The notes under the pieces were generated by a model. That model was not told the DNA's origin, did not search any database, and worked only from the letters and a program-made list of their open reading frames with translations. Shown here piece after piece: positions 14,542 through 22,498 of a stretch of 43,781 nucleotides of DNA; the first letter of the stretch is position 1; each line of letters opens with the position of its first letter. This stretch comes from Streptomyces mesophilus (lineage in GTDB: Bacteria; Actinomycetota; Actinomycetes; Streptomycetales; Streptomycetaceae), in contig NZ_JAAKZW010000037.1 in assembly GCF_011044995.1 (NCBI RefSeq), positions 1 through 43,781 of the forward strand, read 5' to 3'. The translations under genes and the position numbers were made by a program.

Positions 14542-14566
14542 ATAGCCGCCTCGCGCATCCGCAAAC
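14542..14566 (-). promoter_or_regulatory. SigB-like promoter
   Basis: On the minus strand GTTT (14566-14563), a 15-nt spacer and GGCTAT (14547-14542). The published streptomycete SigB pattern is GNNT-N14-16-GGGTAC/T, so this matches at all but one position. The ATG at 14532 follows within 9 nt, so the transcript may be leaderless or nearly so. Confidence 0.55.
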
Positions 14567-14738
14567 AATCCATCACGCGACGCCACATCCGACAGCACGG
14601 ATACATGCCGTCAACTCCGGCGCCTCCAGGGCTACTTGGTTCTCAGGTATACGTTTCGGCAGCGCCCTCCGGGACATCAGATGTGCCATCCGAGCCATCG
14701 GTGCGTACCGCCGCCGTACGCGCCGGAGAGGAAGTGCC

Positions 14739-15089
14739 ATGACGGACAGCCCGCTCCTTCCCCCTCCTGGGAACGTGCCCTTCGCGCCCGCCGACGTGAT
14801 CGGCTTCGATGTGCAGGCCGGTGACGGGTCCGCAGGCGAGGTCGACCCGTACTCCGAGGAGGTCGCGCCGGACCATCTGGTCGTCAACACGGGCGGGACC
14901 CTGTTCAACAAGAAGGTGCTGCTGCCCTGTTGGGCCGTGACCGACATCGACCGGATCGCCGGTGTCCTGCACGTCCCCCAGGACCGGGACCTGATCAGAG
15001 ACGCTCCGCCCTTCGACCGGGACCTGCGCGTCACGGACCCCGGCTATCGGGCCCGCATCGACGCGCACTACGGGCGCGGTACGACGTGA
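14739..15089 (+). CDS. PRC-barrel domain protein
   Basis: 116 residues from ATG with ggagagg upstream. Residues about 14-95 fit a PRC-barrel-like fold: VIGFDVQAGDGSAGEVDPYSEEVAPDHLVVNTGGTLFNKKVLLPCWAVTDIDRIAGVLHVPQDRDLIRDAPPFD. The stretches LVVNTG, KKVLLP and the closing hDAPPF are typical of short stand-alone actinobacterial members, often found among stress-induced genes. No catalytic role is known for the family; the barrel usually mediates protein contact. Its TGA overlaps the GTG start of the next gene (GTGA at 15086-15089), so the two are coupled. Confidence 0.8.
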   Translation: MTDSPLLPPPGNVPFAPADVIGFDVQAGDGSAGEVDPYSEEVAPDHLVVNTGGTLFNKKVLLPCWAVTDIDRIAGVLHVPQDRDLIRDAPPFDRDLRVTDPGYRARIDAHYGRGTT

Positions 15090-15640
15090 CAGCGGATCCC
15101 GAACTCCGGCCCGCGCTGCGCCTCCTGCGCCAGTGCGGCGCCGAGACCCTGGAACACCCCGGCGGGACGCTGCTCGCCCACCTGCTGCGCGTACGGCAGC
15201 AGCTCGCCGAGTGGGGTGCGCGGCCCGCGCTGCAACGGGCCGGTCTGTGCCATGCGTTCTACGGGACCGACGGGTTCGCCTCGGCGCTGCTGCCCCTGGA
15301 GCGGCGCCGGGAACTGGCGTCCGCGATCGGCGGCGAGGCCGAGGAGCTCGTGTACTTCTACGCGGCGTGCGACCGGAAGGTCACGTATCGCGGACTCGGC
15401 GCCTACCGGGACCGGTTCACGGGCGGGACCCGCGCCCCGGCGCCCCAGGAGCAGCGGGACTTCGCGGAGCTCACCGCGGCGAACGAGCTGGACCTCGCCG
15501 CCCTCGACGAGGACTTCCGGCGCCGTCACGGGGACGGCCTTCTGAAGCTCTTCACCGGAATGCGCCCCGCCCTGAGCCCCGCCGCGTGGCAGTCCTGCGT
15601 CGACGTGCTCGGGAGCGAAAAGCGTACGGGGAGGGCGTGA
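15086..15640 (+). CDS. DUF6817-like (HD-domain-related) protein
   Basis: 184 residues from a GTG overlapping the upstream stop. The pattern HPGGTLLAHLLRVRQQLAEWGARPALQRAGLCHAFYGTDGFASALLPL, with spaced His residues and CHAFYGT, resembles the actinobacterial DUF6817 group and recalls HD-phosphohydrolase relatives. A middle segment (EELVYFYAACDRKV) and a C-terminal helical part (DLAALDEDFRRRHGDGLLKLFTGMRPALSP) follow. If it is an HD-like protein, the His residues would bind metal, but the classical His-Asp doublet is not evident. The family call rests on memory of sequence pattern and should be treated as tentative. The gene is coupled to the PRC-barrel gene. Confidence 0.72.
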   Translation: MTADPELRPALRLLRQCGAETLEHPGGTLLAHLLRVRQQLAEWGARPALQRAGLCHAFYGTDGFASALLPLERRRELASAIGGEAEELVYFYAACDRKVTYRGLGAYRDRFTGGTRAPAPQEQRDFAELTAANELDLAALDEDFRRRHGDGLLKLFTGMRPALSPAAWQSCVDVLGSEKRTGRA

Positions 15641-15673
15641 CGGCCAGGCCCCCCTCGTACGCGACGGGCCCCC

Positions 15674-17113
15674 TCAGTGCCCCACCCCCTCCGCGGCCCG
15701 GCGCGGCAGCAGACGCAGGGCCGGCAGGCAGGCGGCCGTGATCGCGAGGACCACGATCAGGCTGACCGTCATGGCGTGGGCCGAGCCGTCGCCGAGGAAG
15801 TGGAAGTAGAGGGTGGTGACGGTGGCGGAGCCGATGCCGTTGGCGAGCTGCTGGACCGCCGTGAGCGAGCCGGACGCGCTGCCGGCCTCGTCCGGGTCGA
15901 TGTCGCCGAGGGCGATGTCGAAGATCGTGCCGAAGCAGGCGCCCATGCCGAGACCGGTCAGGAAGACCGCGGGGGCCAGGGCCCACAGGCTGACGGACAG
16001 GCCCGAGGCCAGGACCAGAGCGAGCAGCCAGCCCGCGCCCGCCATCGTCAGGAGCATGCCGATGAGGACCAGGGTGCGGCCGAGCTTCGAGGCCAGGGCC
16101 ATGCCCGCGAAGGCCGCGACGATGATGCCGAGCGTCAGGGGCAGCATCCCGAGCGCGGTGTCGCCCGGGTCCGCGTGCAGGGCCTGCTGCATGAAGAGCG
16201 AGATCACGTACGTGAGGCCGCTGGTCACCGCGAAGTAGAGCAGACCGACGAAGAGGCCCGAGGTGAAGCCCTTGTTCTTGAGCAGCGTGGGCTTGATCAG
16301 GGGGTTGGCGGCGGTGCGCTGACGGTGGGCGAAGAGCGCGAGGAAGACCGCGCCGACGGCGAGCGAGCCGAGCGACAGCGCGCTCCAGCCGTACGTGGAG
16401 CCCTCGATCAGGCCGAACATCAAGCCGAACATGGTGACGGCGAGCAGTCCCGCGCCCCGTCCGTCGACGGACGTGCTGTGGTCGCCGCCGTCCTTCGGCA
16501 GCAGCCGGGTGGCGGCGAAGAGGCCGACGACGCCGAGCACCAGGTTGATCAGGAACACCGGGCGCCAGGACAGGCCGCCGAAGTCGGCGTCGATCACGAA
16601 GCCGGCCAGGACCGGGCCTCCCACGGAGGCGAGGCCGAGCAGCGGGCCGAAGAGCTGGAAGGCCTTGCGCAGCATGTCGCGCGGGAAGGTCTTGGTCAGG
16701 ATCGCCATGCCCTGCGGAATCATCAGCGCGCCGAACGCGCCCTGCACCGCACGGGCCACGACGAGCACCGCGGGGTCGGGCGAGAGGCCCGCGACGGCGG
16801 AGGCCACGGTGAAGCCGGCCATGCCGATCAGGAAGAGCCGGCGCTGGCCGTACTTGTCGCCGAGCCGGCCGCCGACCACGAGCAGCACGCCCATCGCCAG
16901 GGCGTAGGCGGAGCCGAGCCACTTGATCAGGGATTCACCGCCGCCGATGTCGTTGACGATCGTCGGCGCCGCGATGTTGGTGACGGTCGCGTCGATCATG
17001 TCGAGCGCATCGGCGAGCAGGACCAGGCCGAGGATCAGCCACAGGGCGGTACGGGAGAGGGAGGCCGCCGTCCGGGGCGGCTCGAGGGAGGGGGTTTCGG
17101 TCACGGCAGACAT
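15674..17113 (-). CDS. MFS transporter, DHA2 (14-TM) drug exporter type
   Basis: 479 residues with about 14 membrane helices. The DHA2 signatures are present: motif A as GGRLGDKYGQRRLFLIG, the helix-1 region ADALDMIDATVTNIAAPTIVNDIG, and motif C-like GPLLGLASVGGPVLAGFV. It should export small hydrophobic or antibiotic-like compounds using the proton gradient. ATG start with aaaggag upstream. It is divergent from a TetR gene across 170 bp that contains repeated TCGCT(A/C)C boxes, so TetR control is likely. A second DHA2 exporter lies on the other side of the TetR gene. Substrate unknown. Confidence 0.92.
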   Translation of the reverse strand: MSAVTETPSLEPPRTAASLSRTALWLILGLVLLADALDMIDATVTNIAAPTIVNDIGGGESLIKWLGSAYALAMGVLLVVGGRLGDKYGQRRLFLIGMAGFTVASAVAGLSPDPAVLVVARAVQGAFGALMIPQGMAILTKTFPRDMLRKAFQLFGPLLGLASVGGPVLAGFVIDADFGGLSWRPVFLINLVLGVVGLFAATRLLPKDGGDHSTSVDGRGAGLLAVTMFGLMFGLIEGSTYGWSALSLGSLAVGAVFLALFAHRQRTAANPLIKPTLLKNKGFTSGLFVGLLYFAVTSGLTYVISLFMQQALHADPGDTALGMLPLTLGIIVAAFAGMALASKLGRTLVLIGMLLTMAGAGWLLALVLASGLSVSLWALAPAVFLTGLGMGACFGTIFDIALGDIDPDEAGSASGSLTAVQQLANGIGSATVTTLYFHFLGDGSAHAMTVSLIVVLAITAACLPALRLLPRRAAEGVGH

Positions 17114-17211
17114 GACGGGGCTCCTTTGCGCGGGTGGGACCGGGATGGTGCGGCGCAAGGGCGGGGCCCGGAGTCGGGCGGCGCGGTGGCCACGTATCCA
17201 GAAAAACACAG

Positions 17212-17276
17212 TCGCTACGAAACCGCAATCGCTACAGTTTTGGATCGGATACGAGAGTGTGGTCGCTCCGCTAAGC
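17212..17276. promoter_or_regulatory. TCGCT(A/C)C boxes in the MFS/TetR intergenic region
   Basis: tcgctac occurs at 17212-17218 and 17229-17235, and gtcgctccgctaagc at 17262-17276. The last differs at one base from gtcgctccgttaagc at 19388-19402, upstream of the second MFS gene. Likely operator elements of the TetR protein encoded between them. Confidence 0.55.
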
Positions 17277-17283
17277 TGGACGT

Positions 17284-17922
17284 ATGGCAGAGACAGCAGC
17301 GAAGAAGCAGCCGGCGGCGCCGAAGGAGGCGACGGGGCCGACAGGCCCGAAGGAGCCCGGGCGCCGCGAGCGCAAGAAGGCGGCGACGCGCAAGGCGCTG
17401 TCCGATGCCGCGCTCGAGCTGTTTCTGGAGCGGGGCTTCGACAAGGTGACCGTCGCGCAGATCGCCGAGCGCGCCGACACCGCGGTGACCACGCTGTTCG
17501 CGCACTTCCCCGGCGGGAAGGAGGCGCTGATCCTCGGCGACGGCAGCGAACGAGCGGCCTCACTGGCGGCGGCGGTCCGCGAGCGGGGTGCGGGCGAGTC
17601 GGTGCTCGATGCGCTGGAGGAGTTCTTCGCCGGACGCGGCATCTTCTCGGAGGATCAGGACCACGCGTATCGCAAGCAGGTCGAGTTCGTGACGAGCACT
17701 CCCAAGTTGCGTGCCTACGCACGGCAGTTGTGGGTCTCGTGCGAGGAGCCGCTCGCGAAGGTCATGGCCGAGGAGGCGGGACGGCCCGAGGGCGATCTCT
17801 CCCTGCGCGTGCTCGCCCGATTCGTCCTGGAGATCCCCGACCTGGCCTCACTCGAACCGCACCCGCGCCGCGCGCTCGAAACGGTCTTCGAGCATCTGCG
17901 ACGCGGGTGGCCCGACGTGTAG
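17284..17922 (+). CDS. TetR-family transcriptional repressor
   Basis: 212 residues. After a Lys/Ala/Pro-rich leader of about 20 residues, the TetR helix-turn-helix is clear (RKALSDAALELFLERGFDKVTVAQIAERADTAVTTLFAHFPGGKEALI). The ligand-binding domain follows to the end (ILGDGSERAASLAAAVRERGAGESVLDALEEFF...). It is flanked by two MFS exporters, divergent from one and convergent with the other, whose stops lie 6 bp apart. A shared 15-bp motif upstream of itself and of the second exporter suggests it regulates both and itself. The inducer is unknown. No strong ribosome site precedes the ATG. Confidence 0.93.
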   Translation: MAETAAKKQPAAPKEATGPTGPKEPGRRERKKAATRKALSDAALELFLERGFDKVTVAQIAERADTAVTTLFAHFPGGKEALILGDGSERAASLAAAVRERGAGESVLDALEEFFAGRGIFSEDQDHAYRKQVEFVTSTPKLRAYARQLWVSCEEPLAKVMAEEAGRPEGDLSLRVLARFVLEIPDLASLEPHPRRALETVFEHLRRGWPDV

Positions 17923-17928
17923 CGGTCT

Positions 17929-19362
17929 TCAGCGTGCCCTGCGCTCGCGCAGGAACAGTGCGGCGAGCACCGAACCGGCCAGCACAAGCAGCGAGTTGAC
18001 GAGGATCGCGAAGGTCACCCCGTCGAGCACGGCATCGGAGCCGCTCGCCCCGCCCATCCGCGCGGTGGCGAGCGCGCTCATCACCGGGATGCCGAGCGCG
18101 ATGCCGACCTGCTGGGTCATCGTGGCGAGCCCGGTGGCCAGGCCCTGCTCCTCGTCCGGCAGGCCGGAGGTGGCGGTGACCATGAAGCCGACGATCACCA
18201 GCATGTTGCCGACGCCGCCCACGAACGTGGCCGCGAGCAGCAGCCAGATCCAGCCGCCCGAGGCGCCGAGAGCGACAAGAGCCGCGGTCGCGACCGCCTG
18301 GACGATGCCGCCGGCGACGATGGTGCGCCGGTTGCCGTGGCGGCCCACGATCCGGCCGCCGAGCGTGCCGCCGATTACGGTGCCGACGCCGAGGACGCCG
18401 AAGGCGAGACCGGTGGACAGGGCGGAGTAGCCGAGGACTTCCTGCAGATAGAGCGTGAGCAGGAAGACCAGCGAGGTCTCGGTGACGAACGCGATCAGGC
18501 CCGCGGTGTTGCCCCAGATCACGGAGCGGCGCTTGAGGATCGACACGGGGACGAGGGGCGCCGCGGCCCGCTTCTCGACGAACCAGAACCCGACGAGCAG
18601 GGCCGGCCCCGCGCCGAGCGCGAGCAGGGTGGTGGGCCGGGTCCAGCCGGTCTCGCCGGCCTGCGTCAATCCGTAGACGAGGGCGAGCAGTCCACCGGTG
18701 ACGGCGAATGCGCCTCGTACGTCCAGGCGCGCGCGGCCGCGCGGGCCGGACTCGGTGATCACGGAGGGGGCGAGGACCAGGACGAGCAGGGCGACGGGGA
18801 CGTTGACGAAGAACGCCCAGCGCCAGGAGAGCAGGTCGGTGAGCAGCCCGCCGAGGATCGCGCCGGCGGTGAAACCGGCCGACATCAGGGCGCCGTTGAG
18901 CCCCAACGCCCTTTCCCTGAGCGGACCTTCCTTGAAGGCCGTGGTGAGCAGCGAGAGCCCGGCCGGGGTGACGGCGGCGGTCGCGAGGCCTTGCAGGACG
19001 CGGGCGATCAGGAGCACCTCGGGTGAGGTGGCGAAGCCGCCGAGCGCGGAGGAGGCGCCGAGCAGGGCCATCCCGCCGAGGAAGAGGCGCTTGCGGCCGA
19101 AGAGATCCGCGATCCGCCCGAAGAGCAGGGTGAATCCGGCGGCGGCGAGCGCGAACGAGGTGGCGATCCACTGCAGGTGCCCCAGCGAGAAGCCGAGCCC
19201 CTCGCCGACGACGGGCAGCGCGACATTCAGGATCGAGAAGTCCACGGCGATCATGAACTGGGCGCCGAGCAGGAGCGTGAGGACGAGCTTCTGCCGTCCG
19301 GTCATACGGAGTTGGGGCAGGGTCCCCGGCGCGGTGGCCGGGGACTCGGTGGTGGTGGACAT
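17929..19362 (-). CDS. MFS transporter, DHA2 drug exporter type
   Basis: 477 residues, about 14 membrane helices. Motif A reads FGRIADLFGRKRLFLGG. Helix 1 contains MIAVDFSILNVALPVVGEGLG, and the central TPAGLSLLTTAF and GFTAGAILGGLLTDLLSWRWAFFVNVP segments are typical of the DHA2 drug/proton antiporters. ATG start with aggggg 9 nt upstream; a TTG three codons earlier is less likely. A near-palindromic site with arms TAAACGG and CCGTTAA lies directly upstream and matches the motif before the TetR gene, so the exporter is probably repressed by that TetR. Substrate unknown. Confidence 0.92.
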   Translation of the reverse strand: MSTTTESPATAPGTLPQLRMTGRQKLVLTLLLGAQFMIAVDFSILNVALPVVGEGLGFSLGHLQWIATSFALAAAGFTLLFGRIADLFGRKRLFLGGMALLGASSALGGFATSPEVLLIARVLQGLATAAVTPAGLSLLTTAFKEGPLRERALGLNGALMSAGFTAGAILGGLLTDLLSWRWAFFVNVPVALLVLVLAPSVITESGPRGRARLDVRGAFAVTGGLLALVYGLTQAGETGWTRPTTLLALGAGPALLVGFWFVEKRAAAPLVPVSILKRRSVIWGNTAGLIAFVTETSLVFLLTLYLQEVLGYSALSTGLAFGVLGVGTVIGGTLGGRIVGRHGNRRTIVAGGIVQAVATAALVALGASGGWIWLLLAATFVGGVGNMLVIVGFMVTATSGLPDEEQGLATGLATMTQQVGIALGIPVMSALATARMGGASGSDAVLDGVTFAILVNSLLVLAGSVLAALFLRERRAR

Positions 19363-19376
19363 AGCGAGCAACCCCC

Positions 19377-19402
19377 TAAACGGTTCAGTCGCTCCGTTAA
19401 GC
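19377..19402. promoter_or_regulatory. TetR-type operator upstream of the second MFS gene
   Basis: Arms TAAACGG (19377-19383) and CCGTTAA (19394-19400) flank a 10-nt centre. AACGG-N10-CCGTT is a familiar form for TetR operators in actinobacteria. It lies 15 bp upstream of the ATG and overlaps the expected promoter. Confidence 0.6.
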
Positions 19403-19478
19403 GATGCCGGAACCGTAGCAGGGGGTGACCTACTAATGGAACCTCAGACCCTTTTATGTGAGGGTGTGCGCGACGGGC

Positions 19479-20099
19479 TCAGGCCACCACCCCCACCGCG
19501 AGCCCCGCGATCAGCACACTCGACGCCACCGCCGTCACCAGGCGCCCCCGCCGTCCGGTGAGCAGCCGGCCGAGCAGCGCTCCCCCGCCCGCGAGCAGCA
19601 GTTGCCAGCTGGCGGAGGCGAGGAACGCGGCGAGCACGAAGACGGTCTGCTCGGCGGCCCCGGAAGGCGATCCGGGGCCCGTGCCGAGGACGAGCGCGGT
19701 GAAGTAGATGACGGTCACCGGGTTGAGGAGCGTGATGCCGAGGAGGCTCAAGTAGGCCCGGAGTGAGGTGAGTTCGCGCACCTCGCGGCCGGATGCGGCG
19801 CCACCTCGGTACTGGCGGACCGCGGTGACGGCCCCCCGTACCGCCAGAGCGAGCAGCACGCAGGCCGAGGCCCAGCGCAAGGGAGTCGTGACCGAGGCGA
19901 GCAGCGGGGCGAGTGCGGTGCCGCCGAGGGCGGCGATCAGGGCGTAGAGGCCGTCGGCGCTCGCGACGCCCAGCGCGGCCGAGGCTCCGGTGCGCAGGGA
20001 GGTGCGGGCGGTGAGGGCGACGAGATAGGTCGCGACGGCGCCGACCGGGATGGCGATGCCATACCCGGCGAGCAGCCCGGCGACCAGGGCCGCCGTCAC
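19479..20099 (-). CDS. LysE-family exporter
   Basis: 206 residues with five or six membrane helices, the usual size for LysE/RhtB proteins. The N-terminal signature is present: LLAGYGIAIPVGAVATYLVALTARTSLRTGASAALGVASADGLYALIAALGG, as is LLGITLLNPVTVIYFTALVLG, both hallmarks of the family. It should export an amino acid or similar small molecule. The GTG start overlaps the stop of a possible 34-codon upstream reading frame (GTGA at 20096-20099). A GGAGG lies about 17 nt upstream inside that frame, too far for normal use, so coupling may matter. Substrate cannot be deduced. Confidence 0.88.
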   Translation of the reverse strand: MTAALVAGLLAGYGIAIPVGAVATYLVALTARTSLRTGASAALGVASADGLYALIAALGGTALAPLLASVTTPLRWASACVLLALAVRGAVTAVRQYRGGAASGREVRELTSLRAYLSLLGITLLNPVTVIYFTALVLGTGPGSPSGAAEQTVFVLAAFLASASWQLLLAGGGALLGRLLTGRRGRLVTAVASSVLIAGLAVGVVA

Positions 20100-20200
20100 G
20101 CGAGCGGCAGTTCGGGCCTCCAGGGACGGCCGGGCTGCTGCTGCGCGCGCACCGGGCGGGTGGCGGCGGTCAGCGGCAGGGCGGCGTGAAGGGTTGTCAT
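20096..20200 (-). CDS. Possible 34-residue coupled leader peptide
   Basis: An ATG frame of 34 codons (MTTLHAALPLTAATRPVR..., ending PGRPWRPELPLA) whose TGA overlaps the GTG of the LysE exporter. It has three Gln in a row, four Arg and six Pro, and no membrane segment. No clear ribosome site precedes the ATG. It might be a leader controlling exporter translation, or the upstream part of a longer mis-started gene in another frame. There is no homology to support it, so the call rests on position and exact overlap only. Confidence 0.35.
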   Translation of the reverse strand: MTTLHAALPLTAATRPVRAQQQPGRPWRPELPLA

Positions 20201-20237
20201 GCGGGGATGGTGGCCGCGGCCCGGCGCGCGGGGCAAC

Positions 20238-21173
20238 TCAATTTCCGAGGGCCCCCGGCTGATCTCCGAGGGTCCCCGGCTGGTTTCCGAGGGCCCCCGG
20301 CTGCTGTACGCCACCGAGCTTGTCCGGGTTGACCTGGAACCGCAGATCATGGAGCAGCCCGTCGGACGACACCTCGTACGACAGCGTGCCGATGGTGGCG
20401 CCGTCCATGCCGAACAGGAGCCCAAGGTCGCCGTTGATGACGGTCGGGGTCACGGTCATCGCCGCGTAGTCCGGCTTCGCGAGGACGCCGAGCACCCAGC
20501 GCGCGACCGCGTCCGCGCCGTGCAGCGGGCGCCGGGCCGCGGTGACCTTGCCGCCGCCGTCCGACCAGCAGGTGACGTCGGGGGCGAGCAGCGCCATCAT
20601 CCCGTTCAGATCCCCGCCGGAAGCGGCTTCCAGGAACAGCCGGGTGGCCCGTTCGCGCTCGGCGCCGTCCGCCTCGTAACGCGGCCTGCGGGCCTGCACG
20701 TGGGAGCGGGCGCGGTGGGCGGTCTGGCGTACCGATTGCTCGGACCTGCCGAGGACTTCGGCGATCTCGGCGTGCGAGTAGCCGAACACCTCACGCAGGA
20801 CGAACACCGCGCGCTCGACGGGCCCGAGGGTCTCGAGGACCACCAGCATCGCCATGGAGACGGACTCGGCCATCTCGGCCTCCTCGGCGACATCGGGGGT
20901 GGTCAGGAGCGGCTCCGGCAGCCAGGGCCCCACGTAGGTCTCGCGGGTGGCGCGGGCCGAAGCCAGCCTGTTCAGACAGAGGTTGGTGACCGTGCGGACG
21001 AGGTACGCGCGGGCGTTGCCCACATCGGAGCGGTCCGTCTTCGACCAGCTCAGCCAGGTGTCCTGGAGGACGTCCTCGGCGTCGGCGACGCTGCCGAGCA
21101 TCCGGTAGGCGGTGGCGAAGAGCAGACGGCGGTGTTCCAGGAACGGTTCGTCGGTGGCGCGATCGTCCGGCAT
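20238..21173 (-). CDS. ECF41-family sigma factor with SnoaL-like C-terminal domain
   Basis: 311 residues. Region 2 spans about 10-75 and region 4 about 105-160 (ETLGPVERAVFVLREVFGYSHAEIAEVLGRSEQSVRQTAHRAR). A SnoaL-like extension follows (175-285). The three ECF41 hallmark motifs are exact: WLPEPL (84-89) in the linker, DGGGKV (205-210) and NPDKL (282-286). In this family the extension contacts the core and both activates and restrains the sigma factor, so no separate anti-sigma is needed. The protein ends in three copies of QPG(A/T)LG(N/D), residues 291-311, which I do not recall from the family. It follows an FAD-dependent oxidoreductase gene by 42 bp on the same strand, the usual ECF41 partnership. 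Confidence 0.95.
   Translation of the reverse strand: MPDDRATDEPFLEHRRLLFATAYRMLGSVADAEDVLQDTWLSWSKTDRSDVGNARAYLVRTVTNLCLNRLASARATRETYVGPWLPEPLLTTPDVAEEAEMAESVSMAMLVVLETLGPVERAVFVLREVFGYSHAEIAEVLGRSEQSVRQTAHRARSHVQARRPRYEADGAERERATRLFLEAASGGDLNGMMALLAPDVTCWSDGGGKVTAARRPLHGADAVARWVLGVLAKPDYAAMTVTPTVINGDLGLLFGMDGATIGTLSYEVSSDGLLHDLRFQVNPDKLGGVQQPGALGNQPGTLGDQPGALGN
20244..20306. repeat. Three 21-bp repeats at the ECF41 gene 3' end
   Basis: Copies start at 20244, 20265 and 20286 (core tccgagggccccc, with one t variant). They encode QPGALGN, QPGTLGD and QPGALGN and directly abut the stop codon at 20238. Confidence 0.92.
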
Positions 21174-21215
21174 CGCGCCACCCTCGCAGCCAACTGGGCT
21201 TTCCCTCAAGACAGT

Positions 21216-22394
21216 TCACGCCTTCGTCGCCCGGCCGCCCTGCGGCCAGAGGGCCGCGCCGGCGAGCTTCTTGGTGAGCTTGTACGTCTGCACCGGGCTC
21301 GCACTGACCGTCTCCTTGTAGAACACGGCGCTGCGGCCCTTGAGATACATCCGCCGCGGCGTCTCGTCGGGCCGGGTGAACTGGATGACCGCGTCGCGCC
21401 GGCCGAGGCTGACGGGCTGGTGGATGTAGCCGAAGCGGAACGGCTTCACCGTCCGGCCGCGCAGCCGCCGCGCGATCGCGTCCGCGGTGTACGCGGCCGT
21501 CGGGATCCCCGACTGGCAGGTGCCGTGCAGCGTGCCCCAGGCCTGCTCGACACGGGCCGCGTCCCCGATCGCGTGGATCTCGGGGTGCGAAACGGAACGC
21601 AGGTCCCCGTCGACCAGGATCCGCCCGGCCGCGTCGACCGCGATCCCCGACTCGGCGGCCAGCTGCGGCACGCGGACGCCCGCGGTCCACAACGACACGT
21701 CGGAGGCCAGGAGTTCACCGTCGCCCAGCTCGACCGCGGCGGGCAGCACCTTCGCGACGGTCACACCGGAGCGGACGGTGACGCCGAGCCGGCCGAGGGC
21801 CGCGAGCAGATACGCCTGCGCCTTGGGGCCCATCATCGAACCGGGCACCTCACGGCTGAGCAGCGTGACGTTCAGCCCCGGGTGCCCCTCGGCGATCTCG
21901 GCCGCGGCCTCGACGCCCGTGAGCCCGCCGCCGCTGACCGTGACCGAGCCGCCCCGCTCCGCGAGCCGGGTCAGCTTCTGGGACATCCGGCGGGCGGTGC
22001 GCGGGTCGTTGAGGGTGTACGCGTGCTCGGCGGCGCCCGGCACCAGGCTCGTGTCGGTCGAACTGCCGAGTGCGTAGACGAGGGTGTCGTACGCGAGGGG
22101 CTGCTCGGTCCCGGACACCTGGACCTCACGGGCTTCGGCGTCGAGCGCGGTGGCCCAGCCCTCGACGAACTCGATGCCGGTGCCGTCGAGCAGCTCGGTG
22201 ATCCGGACGTCGGCCAGCTCCTGGCCCGCGGCGATCTGGTGCATCCGCAGCCGCTCGGTGAAGCGGGGCGAAGGGTTGACCAGAGTGATCCGTACGCCCG
22301 GAGTGCGGCGGGTGCGGCGAGCGAGCCGGAAGGCGGTCATCATGCCGGTGTAGCCGGCGCCGAGGACGACGATGCGGTGCGCGGTGGTGTTCAT
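21216..22394 (-). CDS. FAD-dependent NAD(P) oxidoreductase (NDH-2-like)
   Basis: 392 residues. The N-terminal FAD-binding loop is VVLGAGYTGMMTAFRLA, a second nucleotide-binding loop is VTVSGGGLTGVEAAAEIAE, and the FAD-contact motif HAIGDAARV is near 285, the order found in type II NADH dehydrogenases and related pyridine-nucleotide oxidoreductases. ATG start with aaggag upstream. It is the upstream partner of the ECF41 sigma gene. The families paired with ECF41 are carboxymuconolactone decarboxylase-like, oxidoreductase or epimerase proteins, so this fits. A TGTCACA box lies upstream, suggesting control by its own sigma factor. No C-terminal membrane helix is obvious. Confidence 0.9.
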   Translation of the reverse strand: MNTTAHRIVVLGAGYTGMMTAFRLARRTRRTPGVRITLVNPSPRFTERLRMHQIAAGQELADVRITELLDGTGIEFVEGWATALDAEAREVQVSGTEQPLAYDTLVYALGSSTDTSLVPGAAEHAYTLNDPRTARRMSQKLTRLAERGGSVTVSGGGLTGVEAAAEIAEGHPGLNVTLLSREVPGSMMGPKAQAYLLAALGRLGVTVRSGVTVAKVLPAAVELGDGELLASDVSLWTAGVRVPQLAAESGIAVDAAGRILVDGDLRSVSHPEIHAIGDAARVEQAWGTLHGTCQSGIPTAAYTADAIARRLRGRTVKPFRFGYIHQPVSLGRRDAVIQFTRPDETPRRMYLKGRSAVFYKETVSASPVQTYKLTKKLAGAALWPQGGRATKA

Positions 22395-22443
22395 GGCGGG
22401 CTCCTTGGCGGTCTCTTCCGCTTGCGGTGTCGCCCATGGGACA

Positions 22444-22466
22444 GACGACACCGCGCGGATGTGACA
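22444..22466 (-). promoter_or_regulatory. Candidate ECF41-dependent promoter
   Basis: On the minus strand TGTCACA (22466-22460) and CGTC (22447-22444) match the two promoter boxes reported for ECF41. They are only 12 nt apart, shorter than a typical ECF spacer, so the second box is uncertain. They lie 50-72 bp upstream of the oxidoreductase ATG. Confidence 0.45.
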
Positions 22467-22498
22467 GGAGCCGGGATGTGACCTGCGTCACGCAGCGG

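Noticed and set aside
15677..17449. 590-codon open frame opposite the first MFS gene
   Set aside because: Antisense shadow; the minus frame has clear transporter helices.
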